Shown in pieces: positions 52,334 to 59,522 of a DNA stretch of 64,000 bases. Each line of letters begins with the position of its first letter. The first letter of the stretch is position 1. Where the stretch lies: NCBI RefSeq assembly GCF_020858115.1, contig NZ_JACYMM010000009.1:224893-288892 (forward strand). Direction: 5' to 3'. Origin of the DNA: Janthinobacterium sp. FW305-129. Lineage in GTDB: Bacteria > Pseudomonadota > Gammaproteobacteria > Burkholderiales > Burkholderiaceae_D. The position numbers and the translations under genes are program-made. Under the pieces are notes generated by a model. That model did not search any database and was not told the DNA's origin. It was given only the letters and a program-made list of their open reading frames with translations.

Positions 52334-53806
52334 ATGGCACTTACCGATTTTGACCTGGTCCTGTTTGGCGGCAGCGGCGATTTAGCAATGCGCAAGTTGT
52401 TGCCTGCAATGTATGCGCGCGACGTCGCGAACGATTTGCCGCCGACGGCGCGCATCATCTGTGTGGGCCGCCAGGACAGCGGCCAGGATGCCTTCCTGAA
52501 GATGGTGGAGACCAATTCGCGCCCGCACATCAAGGCCAGCACCCTGAACGCTGCCACCTGGAGCAAATTCTGCGCGCGCATCGTGTACGTGTCGCTCAAC
52601 GCCAGCGATGCGGCCACGTACGCGCCGCTGGTCGAAGCGCTGCGCGGCGATGCCGACCTGACGCGCGTGTACTACCTGGCCACGCCGCCGCACCTGTTCG
52701 CCTTGATCTGCGACAACCTCGAAGACAACGGCCTGGTCACGCCGAATTCGCGCGTGGTGCTGGAAAAACCGCTGGGCCGCGACCTGGCCAGCGCCAAGCA
52801 GATCAATGCCGAAGTGGGCAAGGTTTTCCAGGAATCGCAGATCTACCGTATCGACCACTACCTGGGCAAGGAAACCGTGCAGAACTTGCTGGCCCTGCGC
52901 TTCGGCAACATCCTGTTCGAACCGCTGTGGCGCCGCGAATGGATTTCCGACGTGCAGATCACCATCGCTGAAAAGCTGGGCGTGGGCAACCGCATGGGTT
53001 ACTACGACACCTCGGGCGCGCTGCGCGACATGCTGCAAAACCACTTGCTGCAGTTGCTGTGCATCGTCGCCATGGAACCGCCGACCTCGATCGCGCCGGA
53101 CGCCGTGCGCGATGAAAAGCTGCAGGTGTTGCGCTCGCTCAAGAAATTCACGCCGACCACCCTGGCGCAAAACATCGTGCGCGGCCAGTACCGCGCCGGC
53201 CACGTCGACGGCGCCACCGTGCCGAGCTACCGCGACGAGCCCGATGCGCCGGAACATTCGCGCACCGAAACCTTCGTTGCACTGAAGGCGGAAATCGATA
53301 CCTGGCGCTGGGCCGGCGTGCCGTTCTACCTGCGCACGGGCAAGCGCATGGCCGACAGCCTGGCCGAGATCGTCGTGCGCTTCAAGCAGATTCCGCATTC
53401 GATCTTCAACCAGCCGACGTCCAGCTTCCAGCCGAACTGCCTGGTGATCCGTTTGCAGCCGGACGAAGGCTTGCGCATGAATTTGATGGCGAAAACCCCG
53501 GGCGACGGCATGCGCTTGAAACCGGCGGAGCTGGAACTCGATTTCCGCGAATCGTTCAAGACCCCGCGCATGGACGCCTACGAGCGATTGCTGCTCGACG
53601 TCCTGCGCGGCCAGCTGACCCTGTTCATGCGCGGCGACGAGCTGGAAGCGGCCTGGGAATGGGTCGAGCCGATTCTCGACAACTGGGAGCAGAACGACAG
53701 TGCGCCGATTCCGTACACGGCCGGCACCTGGGGCCCTGCGGCCGCCAGCGCCCTGATCGGCCGCGACGGCTTGCAGTGGCGTGAAGAGGCCTTGCCAGAG
53801 GACTGA
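52334..53806 (+). CDS. zwf: Glucose-6-phosphate 1-dehydrogenase
   Basis: 490 aa. Oxidises glucose-6-phosphate to 6-phosphogluconolactone with NADP, the entry to the Entner-Doudoroff and pentose phosphate routes. The N-terminal nucleotide site is LFGGSGDLAMRKLLPAMY, and the active-site segment is YRIDHYLGKETVQN with its conserved His-Tyr. PFYLRTGKRM also fits. ATG 52334 is used because the Rossmann motif follows at once. It is followed by its presumed regulator hexR after 130 bp and preceded by two HexR-like boxes. Confidence 0.97.
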   Translation: MALTDFDLVLFGGSGDLAMRKLLPAMYARDVANDLPPTARIICVGRQDSGQDAFLKMVETNSRPHIKASTLNAATWSKFCARIVYVSLNASDAATYAPLVEALRGDADLTRVYYLATPPHLFALICDNLEDNGLVTPNSRVVLEKPLGRDLASAKQINAEVGKVFQESQIYRIDHYLGKETVQNLLALRFGNILFEPLWRREWISDVQITIAEKLGVGNRMGYYDTSGALRDMLQNHLLQLLCIVAMEPPTSIAPDAVRDEKLQVLRSLKKFTPTTLAQNIVRGQYRAGHVDGATVPSYRDEPDAPEHSRTETFVALKAEIDTWRWAGVPFYLRTGKRMADSLAEIVVRFKQIPHSIFNQPTSSFQPNCLVIRLQPDEGLRMNLMAKTPGDGMRLKPAELELDFRESFKTPRMDAYERLLLDVLRGQLTLFMRGDELEAAWEWVEPILDNWEQNDSAPIPYTAGTWGPAAASALIGRDGLQWREEALPED

Positions 53807-53936
53807 AGCCGTTAAGATTTGGCTTAACCCTGAACGGCAAAATACCGGGATCGGCCCCTGAGGGTTCGGCCCCGGAACTTTGCTTTTGGGGTGAAAAGGA
53901 CGCAAACTTACGGCATTACTGCCAGAAGATTAATCA

Positions 53937-54791
53937 ATGCTACTCGATTCCATCCGCACCCAGCTCGATTCGCTCTCCAAGTCGGAGAAAAAGGTCGCGC
54001 TGGCCGTGCTTGACCAGCCCAACCAGACGGTCAGCCAGAACATCACGGCGCTGGCGAAAAGCGCGCAGGTGTCGGAACCGACCGTGGTGCGCTTCTGCCG
54101 CACCCTGGGCTATGACGGCTGGCATGAATTCAAGCTGAAACTGGCACAGGGCCTGGCCCTGGCCATGCCGGGCGCCAACGAGCAGCCAGCGCAGGACGAC
54201 CTGGCGGCCGACCTGGTAAATAAAATCTGCAGCCGCTCGATCAACACCCTGCTCGACCTGCGCAACAACCTGAACCCGGAAGCGATCCAGCGCGCACTCG
54301 ACATCCTGTCGCGCGCCAGCAAGATCGAATTCTATGGCCAGGGCACCTCGGGCATCGTGGCGGCCGACGCGCAACACAAATTCTTCCGCTCGGGCGTGCC
54401 GACGGTGGCCTACAGCGACCCGAACATCCACAGCATCGCCGCCGCCCTGCTGCGCGGCGGCGACTGCCTGGTGGCCATCTCGCAGCGCGGCAACAGCCCC
54501 GCCCTGGTCCGCTCCGTGAAACTGGCGCGCCGCGGCGGCGCCGATGTCGTCGTGCTGGCCCCATCGGGCACGCCGCTGGCCGACCTGGCCACCGTGCTGA
54601 TCCCGATCGACCTGGTCTTCAACACCGACCCCTACACGCCCATTTCGGCCCGCCTGGCCTACCTGGTCGTGATCGACGTGCTGGCAGTGGGCCTGGCCCT
54701 GCAGCGCGGGCCTGAATTCCGCAAGAAGATGCAAAATGCGCAGAAGGCGCTGCAGGAATTCGACATGCAGTTCGATTCCTTCATCGGCTGA
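53937..54791 (+). CDS. hexR: HexR transcriptional regulator (RpiR family)
   Basis: 284 aa. The N-terminal HTH_6 domain (residues 1-78) includes LSKSEKKVALAVLDQPNQ and SEPTVVRFCRTLGYDGWHEFKLKLA. A SIS sugar-phosphate-binding domain follows (about 125-255) with FYGQGTSGIVAADAQHKFFR and ISQRGNSPALV. HexR represses zwf, edd-eda and related genes until KDPG binds the SIS domain. Position next to zwf and four matching boxes in the window support the name. Its last eight codons are duplicated at 55397. Confidence 0.95.
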   Translation: MLLDSIRTQLDSLSKSEKKVALAVLDQPNQTVSQNITALAKSAQVSEPTVVRFCRTLGYDGWHEFKLKLAQGLALAMPGANEQPAQDDLAADLVNKICSRSINTLLDLRNNLNPEAIQRALDILSRASKIEFYGQGTSGIVAADAQHKFFRSGVPTVAYSDPNIHSIAAALLRGGDCLVAISQRGNSPALVRSVKLARRGGADVVVLAPSGTPLADLATVLIPIDLVFNTDPYTPISARLAYLVVIDVLAVGLALQRGPEFRKKMQNAQKALQEFDMQFDSFIG

Positions 54792-54810
54792 TCCTCCATC
54801 GGCGCCAGCC
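54767..54810 (+). repeat. 44-bp direct repeat, copy 1 (hexR 3' end)
   Basis: Last 25 bases of hexR plus 19 downstream bases. Copy 2 lies exactly 630 bp away (55397-55440) with 39 of 44 identical positions. The repeat ends in the left arm of the hexR terminator hairpin. Confidence 0.8.
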
Positions 54811-54821
54811 TCGCTGGTGCC
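54801..54821 (+). terminator. Probable hexR terminator hairpin
   Basis: GGCGCCAGC-CTC-GCTGGTGCC, 9-bp stem with one G-T pair, 10 bp after the hexR stop, followed by GCTCCTTATC. T-run is short. Confidence 0.5.
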
Positions 54822-54921
54822 GCTCCTTATCCGAACGTCTCCATTTCCCTTCCTTGATCTCACATGCGGAACCGGTACCCGCGGCAGCCTTTGCATCGCA
54901 AGATCAGTCCACCATCCGTGT

Positions 54922-55380
54922 CTAAGAATTGGGATCCTTTGGTTTCCCATGGTGACGTATCGGATGAGTTTTGCTACCTCCTCCTGCATTGGACACAACC
55001 ACTCTCACCTCGTCGTTGGGGAAAAAGTGCATATAGATATCTCCCGGCTCATCGTATTTTTCCACTTCCACCATTTTCTCTTTGATAATATGCGTATGTT
55101 CTTCTGGCATATCCCACCGCACCAGTACCATCATGCCCGGATACCACACTCGCGGGATTGATGCACAGCAAATTTCTGCTCCCCCCGCTCCCCATCTGGC
55201 CATATTGGCGCCTCCCGCCCCATCCACCGATGCGGAATAAATATACTTCCCCGTATGGTTCACAATACCCACCTGCGCCGTCGCGGTAGACCTTGGACCG
55301 GCTTCCTCCACCTGCCTGGCCTGGAACGTACAACCGCTCAGCAGCAAGGCAGTGCCAAGATAAATAAACCATTTCATCAT
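54922..55380 (-). CDS. DUF3304 lipoprotein, putative T6SS lipase immunity protein (copy A)
   Basis: 152 aa. Lipobox LLSGC (Cys near 17), then a conserved core: STATAQVGIVNHTGKYIYSAS, GGANMARWGAGGAEICC with a double Cys, and a basic-acidic tail (EKYDEPGDIYMHFF). The start ATGATGAAATGG has AAGGA five bases upstream. It is highly similar to copies at 56335 and 58488, pointing to recent duplication. Located in the periplasm or on a membrane face, where it could neutralise the Tle1-like lipase; the immunity role is inferred from position. It sits leftmost in the island, bracketed by the 44-bp repeats. Confidence 0.85.
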   Translation of the reverse strand: MMKWFIYLGTALLLSGCTFQARQVEEAGPRSTATAQVGIVNHTGKYIYSASVDGAGGANMARWGAGGAEICCASIPRVWYPGMMVLVRWDMPEEHTHIIKEKMVEVEKYDEPGDIYMHFFPNDEVRVVVSNAGGGSKTHPIRHHGKPKDPNS

Positions 55381-55396
55381 TTTTCCTTTTATAAAA

Positions 55397-55440
55397 GCAG
55401 TTCGATTGCATCATCGGCTGATCTCCCTTCGGCGCCAGCC
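55397..55440 (+). repeat. 44-bp direct repeat, copy 2 (displaced hexR 3' end)
   Basis: Partner of 54767-54810 (five mismatches). It carries the TCATCGGCTGATC of the hexR stop region although no hexR frame is near. Together the copies flank the copy A lipoprotein gene. Confidence 0.8.
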
Positions 55441-55472
55441 TTGCCGAGCGGCGCAGCCGGCTTGCCCATCAG

Positions 55473-56135
55473 TCATTCCCTATGCGGCTTGCGGGGAATG
55501 CCATAGAAAGGATTTTCAATTTCTTGTCTGCAAAACTGCCCTTGAGGAAGGCGCGAGGCATGCAATTTCACCTCGGCGGCAGCAAGCGGCGCCGCCGTCT
55601 TGAATGTTCCCAGCCGCGCCTGAACCGTACCATCGGCAAGAAAGTGCAAGAGCACGCTAGTCGGGCGATCGGGACCAGTCGCGGGAAGAATGTCGACAAT
55701 GGCCTGGCACCAGCGGCTGCCAGGAGAACCTTGTCTGGAAGTACGTTCATCATAAGAAATACTGGATTGACCATCGTGGTAGCGCATATCGAATACCACG
55801 CTCCACACCACCCGCACCCTCAGCGGCTTGTCGACCGGCCGATCCCAGCTTAAACAGCAATTGCCACTGCTGAAGGCAACTTTTTCGCCATTATCCAATC
55901 TCCCCTCGCTTGCGTCGCGAAAAAAAACGGAGCCGCCGCTGGGCGCATCATCGATATTGAAGGGGAGCGAGATTTCCTTGAACGCGATGGAATACAGGTC
56001 GTATGGCGTGTAGTTATAGGAAGTGGTCGTAAAAGTTTGCTCACTTAACTCTTTTTGCAATCGCTCCTCCTTCTCCCTGGCATTGCAGGCAGCCAGAATG
56101 AACAGGGACAATATGATAAGAATGATTTTTTTCAT
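55473..56135 (-). CDS. DUF3304-like lipoprotein (divergent member)
   Basis: 220 aa. Signal MKKIILIILSLFILAAC with lipobox and Cys near 17, then a larger domain with FTTTSYNYTPYDLYSIAFKEISLP and AFSSGNCCLSWDRPVDKPLRVRVVW. The double Cys plus Trp matches the DUF3304 core, and TSRQGSPGSRWCQAIVDI is an additional conserved-looking segment. Only distantly related to copies A-C. The ATG at 56135 is preferred because the lipoprotein signal starts there; an in-frame extension to 56249 is unlikely. It may be immunity to a different, lost effector. Codon use is more AT-rich than in the core genome. Confidence 0.78.
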   Translation of the reverse strand: MKKIILIILSLFILAACNAREKEERLQKELSEQTFTTTSYNYTPYDLYSIAFKEISLPFNIDDAPSGGSVFFRDASEGRLDNGEKVAFSSGNCCLSWDRPVDKPLRVRVVWSVVFDMRYHDGQSSISYDERTSRQGSPGSRWCQAIVDILPATGPDRPTSVLLHFLADGTVQARLGTFKTAAPLAAAEVKLHASRLPQGQFCRQEIENPFYGIPRKPHRE

Positions 56136-56334
56136 ATCTGGATAGCGATCATTTTCCGGAAACAGAAAATTCTTCAAATAAAATCTAATGCCGAGAAAGC
56201 TAGCCAAGGAAGTAGCAGCAATGTCGGGATCGAATGAAAAGCTCGGCAATACGACTCAAGAATATGGGACGACTGGCACGTAGAAGGTTCAATAAAAGAA
56301 ACGATGAAAAATAGAAAATTTATCAATTTCCCTA

Positions 56335-56787
56335 TCAAGGAAAACTGGCAGGTTTTCCAGCATGAAGAATAGGATGAGTTTTTCCACGCCCTCCAGCATT
56401 TGACACAACTACTCTCACCTCGCCATTCTCAAAAAAATGCATATAGATATCTCCCGGCTCATCGTATTTTTCCACTTCCAGCATTTTTTCTTTGACAATA
56501 TGCGTATGTTCTTCCGACATATCCCATCGCACCAGTACCATCATTCCCGGATACCACACTCGCGGAATGGATGTGCAGCAAATATTGGCAAGCCCCGCCC
56601 CCCACCTAGCCATATTCCCCCCTCCCGCCCCATCTACCGATGCGGAATAAATATACTTCCCCGTATGGTTCACGATGCCTACCTGCGCCGTCGCGGTAGG
56701 CCTTGGACCGGCTTCCTCAACCTTCCTGGCCTGGAGGGTGCAAGCGCTCAGCAGCAAGGCCGTGCCAAGATACATAATCCGTTTCAC
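56335..56787 (-). CDS. DUF3304 lipoprotein, putative immunity protein (copy B)
   Basis: 150 aa from GTG (VKRIMYLGTALLLSAC), lipobox Cys near 16. The core TATAQVGIVNHTGKYIYSASVDGAGGGNMARWGAG and double Cys match copies A and C. Compared with their ATGATG start, the first codons have changed to GTG and the ribosome site (AAGGA in A and C) has become AAAATAAAA, so expression from its own start may be weak. The reading frame is open upstream into the effector remnant, so a fused 260 aa product is possible, but the lipoprotein signal would then be buried. An ATG at 56775 is an alternative start. Confidence 0.75.
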   Translation of the reverse strand: MKRIMYLGTALLLSACTLQARKVEEAGPRPTATAQVGIVNHTGKYIYSASVDGAGGGNMARWGAGLANICCTSIPRVWYPGMMVLVRWDMSEEHTHIVKEKMLEVEKYDEPGDIYMHFFENGEVRVVVSNAGGRGKTHPILHAGKPASFP

Positions 56788-57117
56788 AATTTTATTTTCT
56801 ATAAAAGCAAGCAGTTGAAGGTGCAAGCGCATGCAGCCGATCACGCAATCTTTAGCGTCCGGAAATGTACGATCCAAACGCGCCACATTACTGGACGAGT
56901 AAAACGGCATATCCAGCCTCATATCATTGTTGCGCCGTCGAAGAAGAAACCAAAAAATATTGACACCACATGGGGGCGGGAAACCTGGAAGTGGACATTC
57001 ACGCTTCTTCATAAATTCTATAATTTCATCCATTTCATTAGTTCCGTCAAAAAAACGGGCTTTGTCAGATGGATAATTCTTATCAAAAGAATAGCTTTCA
57101 GCCAAAAAAGCTGTCAT
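56788..57117 (-). pseudogene. Remnant of a DUF2235 (Tle1-like) effector, N-terminal part only
   Basis: About 85-105 codons matching the start of the intact effector at 59523-61646: MTAFLAESYSFDKN, ECPLPGFPPPCGVN and SSSNVARLDRTFPDAKD. The block that reads FFFDGTNNN in the intact protein is replaced by FWFLLRRRNND: alignment shows a 2-base loss before it and a 1-base loss after it, which restores the frame. Everything after about residue 90, including the catalytic Ser, Asp and His, is gone; the remnant runs directly into lipoprotein copy B. Its ATG overlaps the end of the DUF3304 pseudogene by ATGA, as in the intact module. Confidence 0.82.
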
Positions 57118-57733
57118 CGCACATCCCCATCTAAACTCTGGACAATTTTTCTTTGAAATTCAATAATTTCTTTTTTTTCTTTTATCTTTTCATCTGATAA
57201 GGTATAAAAATCACGCAGCAATCTTTTTTCCAAAAAATCGAGCGTCTCTCTCTCTTTAGTTTATCCTTGCGGCGCTCGTCCCGATACTCCTTCGTCGGCA
57301 CCGGATACCCCTTGATTTTCCCCGGCCACTCCGGTCGGCTCGGTCCGTAATGCGACACCACGGCCCCCACGCTGCCATCTTCATAGACGATTAGCCAGAT
57401 ATCGCCCGCCTTCCCATTCGGATACGGCAGAATGCTGACCGTTTCGCGATGCAAGGTCGGGTCTGGGTAAAATTGATACTTCACCACGACCTTCAAATCC
57501 GCATGCCATTTTGCCGGCACGCTGAAACAGCATATTATGCCGCCCTGCCCATATGGATCGATCGCATCGCCACCGCCGCCGCTGTTCGTATTGCCCGGAT
57601 TTTCAACCGCGATGTAATTAACCTCGCGCGAAGAATAATTCAGCGCCTGAATGCTCGCGGCCATGGCGACGCCGGGTAAACATGCAGCCAGCAAGATGCA
57701 TCGCCATAATTGTTGCTTGAGTAACATCATCAT
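57114..57733 (-). pseudogene. Secreted DUF3304 protein gene disrupted by a frameshift
   Basis: Duplicate of the intact gene at 61643-62263. Signal peptide (LLAACLPGVAMA) and core (SIQALNYSSREVNYIAVENPGNTNSGGGG, GIICCFSVPAKWHADL) are intact, as is GYPVPTKEY. At the CT run 57245-57255 the frame shifts. As read, the protein ends in an unrelated tail and stops at 57182. In the other frame the expected C-terminus continues (LSDEKIKEKKEIIEFQ) down to a stop at 57114, which overlaps the next ATG by ATGA exactly as in the intact pair. The shifted product of about 183 aa may still be made. Confidence 0.8.
57245..57255. repeat. CT/GA dinucleotide run at the frameshift
   Basis: TCTCTCTCTCT (5.5 units). 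The matching place in the intact copy reads GAGAGAAAAAG without a long dinucleotide run. Slippage here explains the frame break of the DUF3304 copy. Confidence 0.7.
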
Positions 57734-57800
57734 GATTTCATCGCTATCCATAAAACCGGCGGATCAGTCCACCCTGCTTCAACCGCGCTGAAGTCACGCC

Positions 57801-58481
57801 CTATGCGAGCGCATTGATCCGCTCTGCAGAGCGCTGCTGCGCCAGGTAAATCTCTTCATCGAGTCTGGCTTGCGCAATATCCTGTATCAAGTTTTCGCTC
57901 CACACGAATTCTTCGGGTGCATCTTTCGCCTGGATGCCGGCCGTCGGCATACGCTGCAGCTCGTTTTCGTGCACGCTTTTCCGGAAGAAGCCGCTTTGCG
58001 GGTAATAGCCTCGGCGCAAGATATAGCCGCCACCCTCGCGCCGTGTATAGGTTTGCGTGGTGATCAGCCTGCTACGCATGTCGGCGCTGTCGGCATCCGT
58101 ACGGATAGGATATGGAGTGCCATACTGCGCTTCCTTGACCAGCGCGTCCTCTTCCGGCGTCAATGCTTCGCCATTCTTCTGTTTCAATTGCGCGGCTTCG
58201 GTCTTTCGGCTGAGCTCATATACGCGTTTATAAAAGCCGTCTTTAGGCGGTTTATTGGCGAACGAGGCGATCCTGACCCGCTTGTCGTATTCCGTCACTT
58301 CGCCAGCCATATAAATATCGTTCGTGCCGTCAAAAAATAGTCCCACATGTACAGCTATGCTGCACGGTGTGTCTGATGCCGCGCTGCATGCAACTTGAGC
58401 GATTTTTGATTGTTCATTCGTGCCTGCTTTTAAGAAGACATCGACAGGAAACGGGGCCTTGGAAGACGGTGAATTAATCAT
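57801..58481 (-). pseudogene. Internally deleted DUF2235 effector (head and tail only)
   Basis: 226 aa open frame. The head keeps VHVGLFFDGTND (residues about 45-55), the DUF2235 start motif. Shortly after comes material like the effector's C-terminus (LTPEEDALVKEAQYG, EGGGYILRRGYYPQSGFFRKSVHENELQRM). The catalytic Ser motif GFSRG and the GVHSDIGGGY motif of the intact protein, about 450 residues, are missing. It lies six bases after lipoprotein copy C. A head-to-tail deletion of a second effector is the simplest reading; a short functional protein cannot be excluded because the frame is clean. Confidence 0.75.
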
Positions 58482-58487
58482 AACGGC

Positions 58488-58943
58488 TCATTTTTTAGGT
58501 GATGGTTTACCCGTGTGTTGAATCGGATGATCTTTGCCATATCCGGCATCGTTCGATACCACAACTCTCACCTCATCATTCTCAAAAAAGTGCATATAGA
58601 TATCTCCTGGCCTATCATATTTTTCAATTTCGACCATTTTTTCCTTAATGACATCAGTGTGCCCTTCAGGCATATTCCACCGTACGAGGACGTTCATTCC
58701 TGGATGCCATACGCGGGGAATCGATGTACAGCAAATATTCGCGCCCCCCGCACCCCATCTGGCCATATTTCCCCCTCCCGCCCCATCAACCGATGCGGAA
58801 TAAATATACTTCCCCGTATGGTTGACAATACCCACCTGCGCCGTCGCGGTAGTCCTTGGACCGGCCTCATCAACCTGCCTGGCCTTGAGGGCGCAGCCGC
58901 TCAGCAGCAAGGCCGTGCCAAGATACATAATCCATTTCATCAT
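58488..58943 (-). CDS. DUF3304 lipoprotein, putative immunity protein (copy C)
   Basis: 151 aa. Start MMKWIMYLGTALLLSGC with lipobox Cys near 17 and AAGGA upstream of the first ATG. Core TTATAQVGIVNHTGKYIYSASVDGAGG, ARWGAGGANICCTS and EKYDRPGDIYMHFFEND match copies A and B. It follows the truncated adaptor and precedes the gutted effector on the same strand, so it probably belonged to that second module. The intact reading frame, signal and ribosome site suggest it is still in use. Confidence 0.85.
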   Translation of the reverse strand: MMKWIMYLGTALLLSGCALKARQVDEAGPRTTATAQVGIVNHTGKYIYSASVDGAGGGNMARWGAGGANICCTSIPRVWHPGMNVLVRWNMPEGHTDVIKEKMVEIEKYDRPGDIYMHFFENDEVRVVVSNDAGYGKDHPIQHTGKPSPKK

Positions 58944-58981
58944 TTTTCCTTTTACCAAAGTAAGCAGTCGAAGAAACAAGA

Positions 58982-59509
58982 CTAGGCTGCCGAGCGCGCC
59001 TGCCAGAAATCGTCGGGCAGCGTGTCGAGCTCGGACAGGTAATTCGCCCCCTGGCGCGTCCGCCGCAACAGGCTGGCCATCGCAGGATGCAAGGTAAAAT
59101 CATCGGCCAGCATCAAGGCCAGGGCGCTGAAATGCTGACGCTGGCCTGCCGCCTCGATGCCGCTGGCGCTTGCCACTAGTAAATGACGCGCCACGCGCGC
59201 GTGGCACTCGGCTGGGGTGCCGGAATGAAACAGGTCCGGCTGCACATCATGCAGATTGGCCAGGATGGCGTCGGCTTCGGCGATATCCACCAGGGAGGCA
59301 AAGGCGGTGTCGCTGAGGGGGAATTTATCAAATTCCGCAGGGGCGGGCTTGGCCTCTGCCGTGCCCTGCCAACTGACCAACGAACCATCGCGCCGCAGCG
59401 ACCACCAGCGGTAGATGGGGCTCAGCAAATGCGCAGACCGCGTTTCAGTCAAGGCTGCCAGCAAGGCCGGCAATGTGCGGCTATCGGCCCAGCGCACGGG
59501 TAGCTCCAT
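58982..59509 (-). CDS. Truncated DUF4123-like protein (T6SS adaptor fragment)
   Basis: 175 aa. The beginning, LPVRWADSRTLPALLAALTE...IYRWWSLRRDGSLVSW, aligns with the middle of the full adaptor at 62260 (VALSFADTRILPQLFKTLTA...YHWQYVTRKGEWGDL). The N-terminal 125 or so residues are absent. The C-terminus is longer than in the full copy and contains ATPAEC-like and LADDFTLHPAMASLLRRTRQGANYLSELD segments. It starts 13 bp after the intact effector's stop. It may be a broken duplicate or a shortened adaptor still able to bind cargo; I favour a remnant. Confidence 0.65.
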   Translation of the reverse strand: MELPVRWADSRTLPALLAALTETRSAHLLSPIYRWWSLRRDGSLVSWQGTAEAKPAPAEFDKFPLSDTAFASLVDIAEADAILANLHDVQPDLFHSGTPAECHARVARHLLVASASGIEAAGQRQHFSALALMLADDFTLHPAMASLLRRTRQGANYLSELDTLPDDFWQARSAA

Positions 59510-59522
59510 GACTTAGCTTGCC

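Noticed and set aside
53840..53880. TCGGCCCC repeated twice between zwf and hexR as a terminator or operator
   Set aside because: The copies are direct, short and GC-rich, with no stable hairpin and no T-run.
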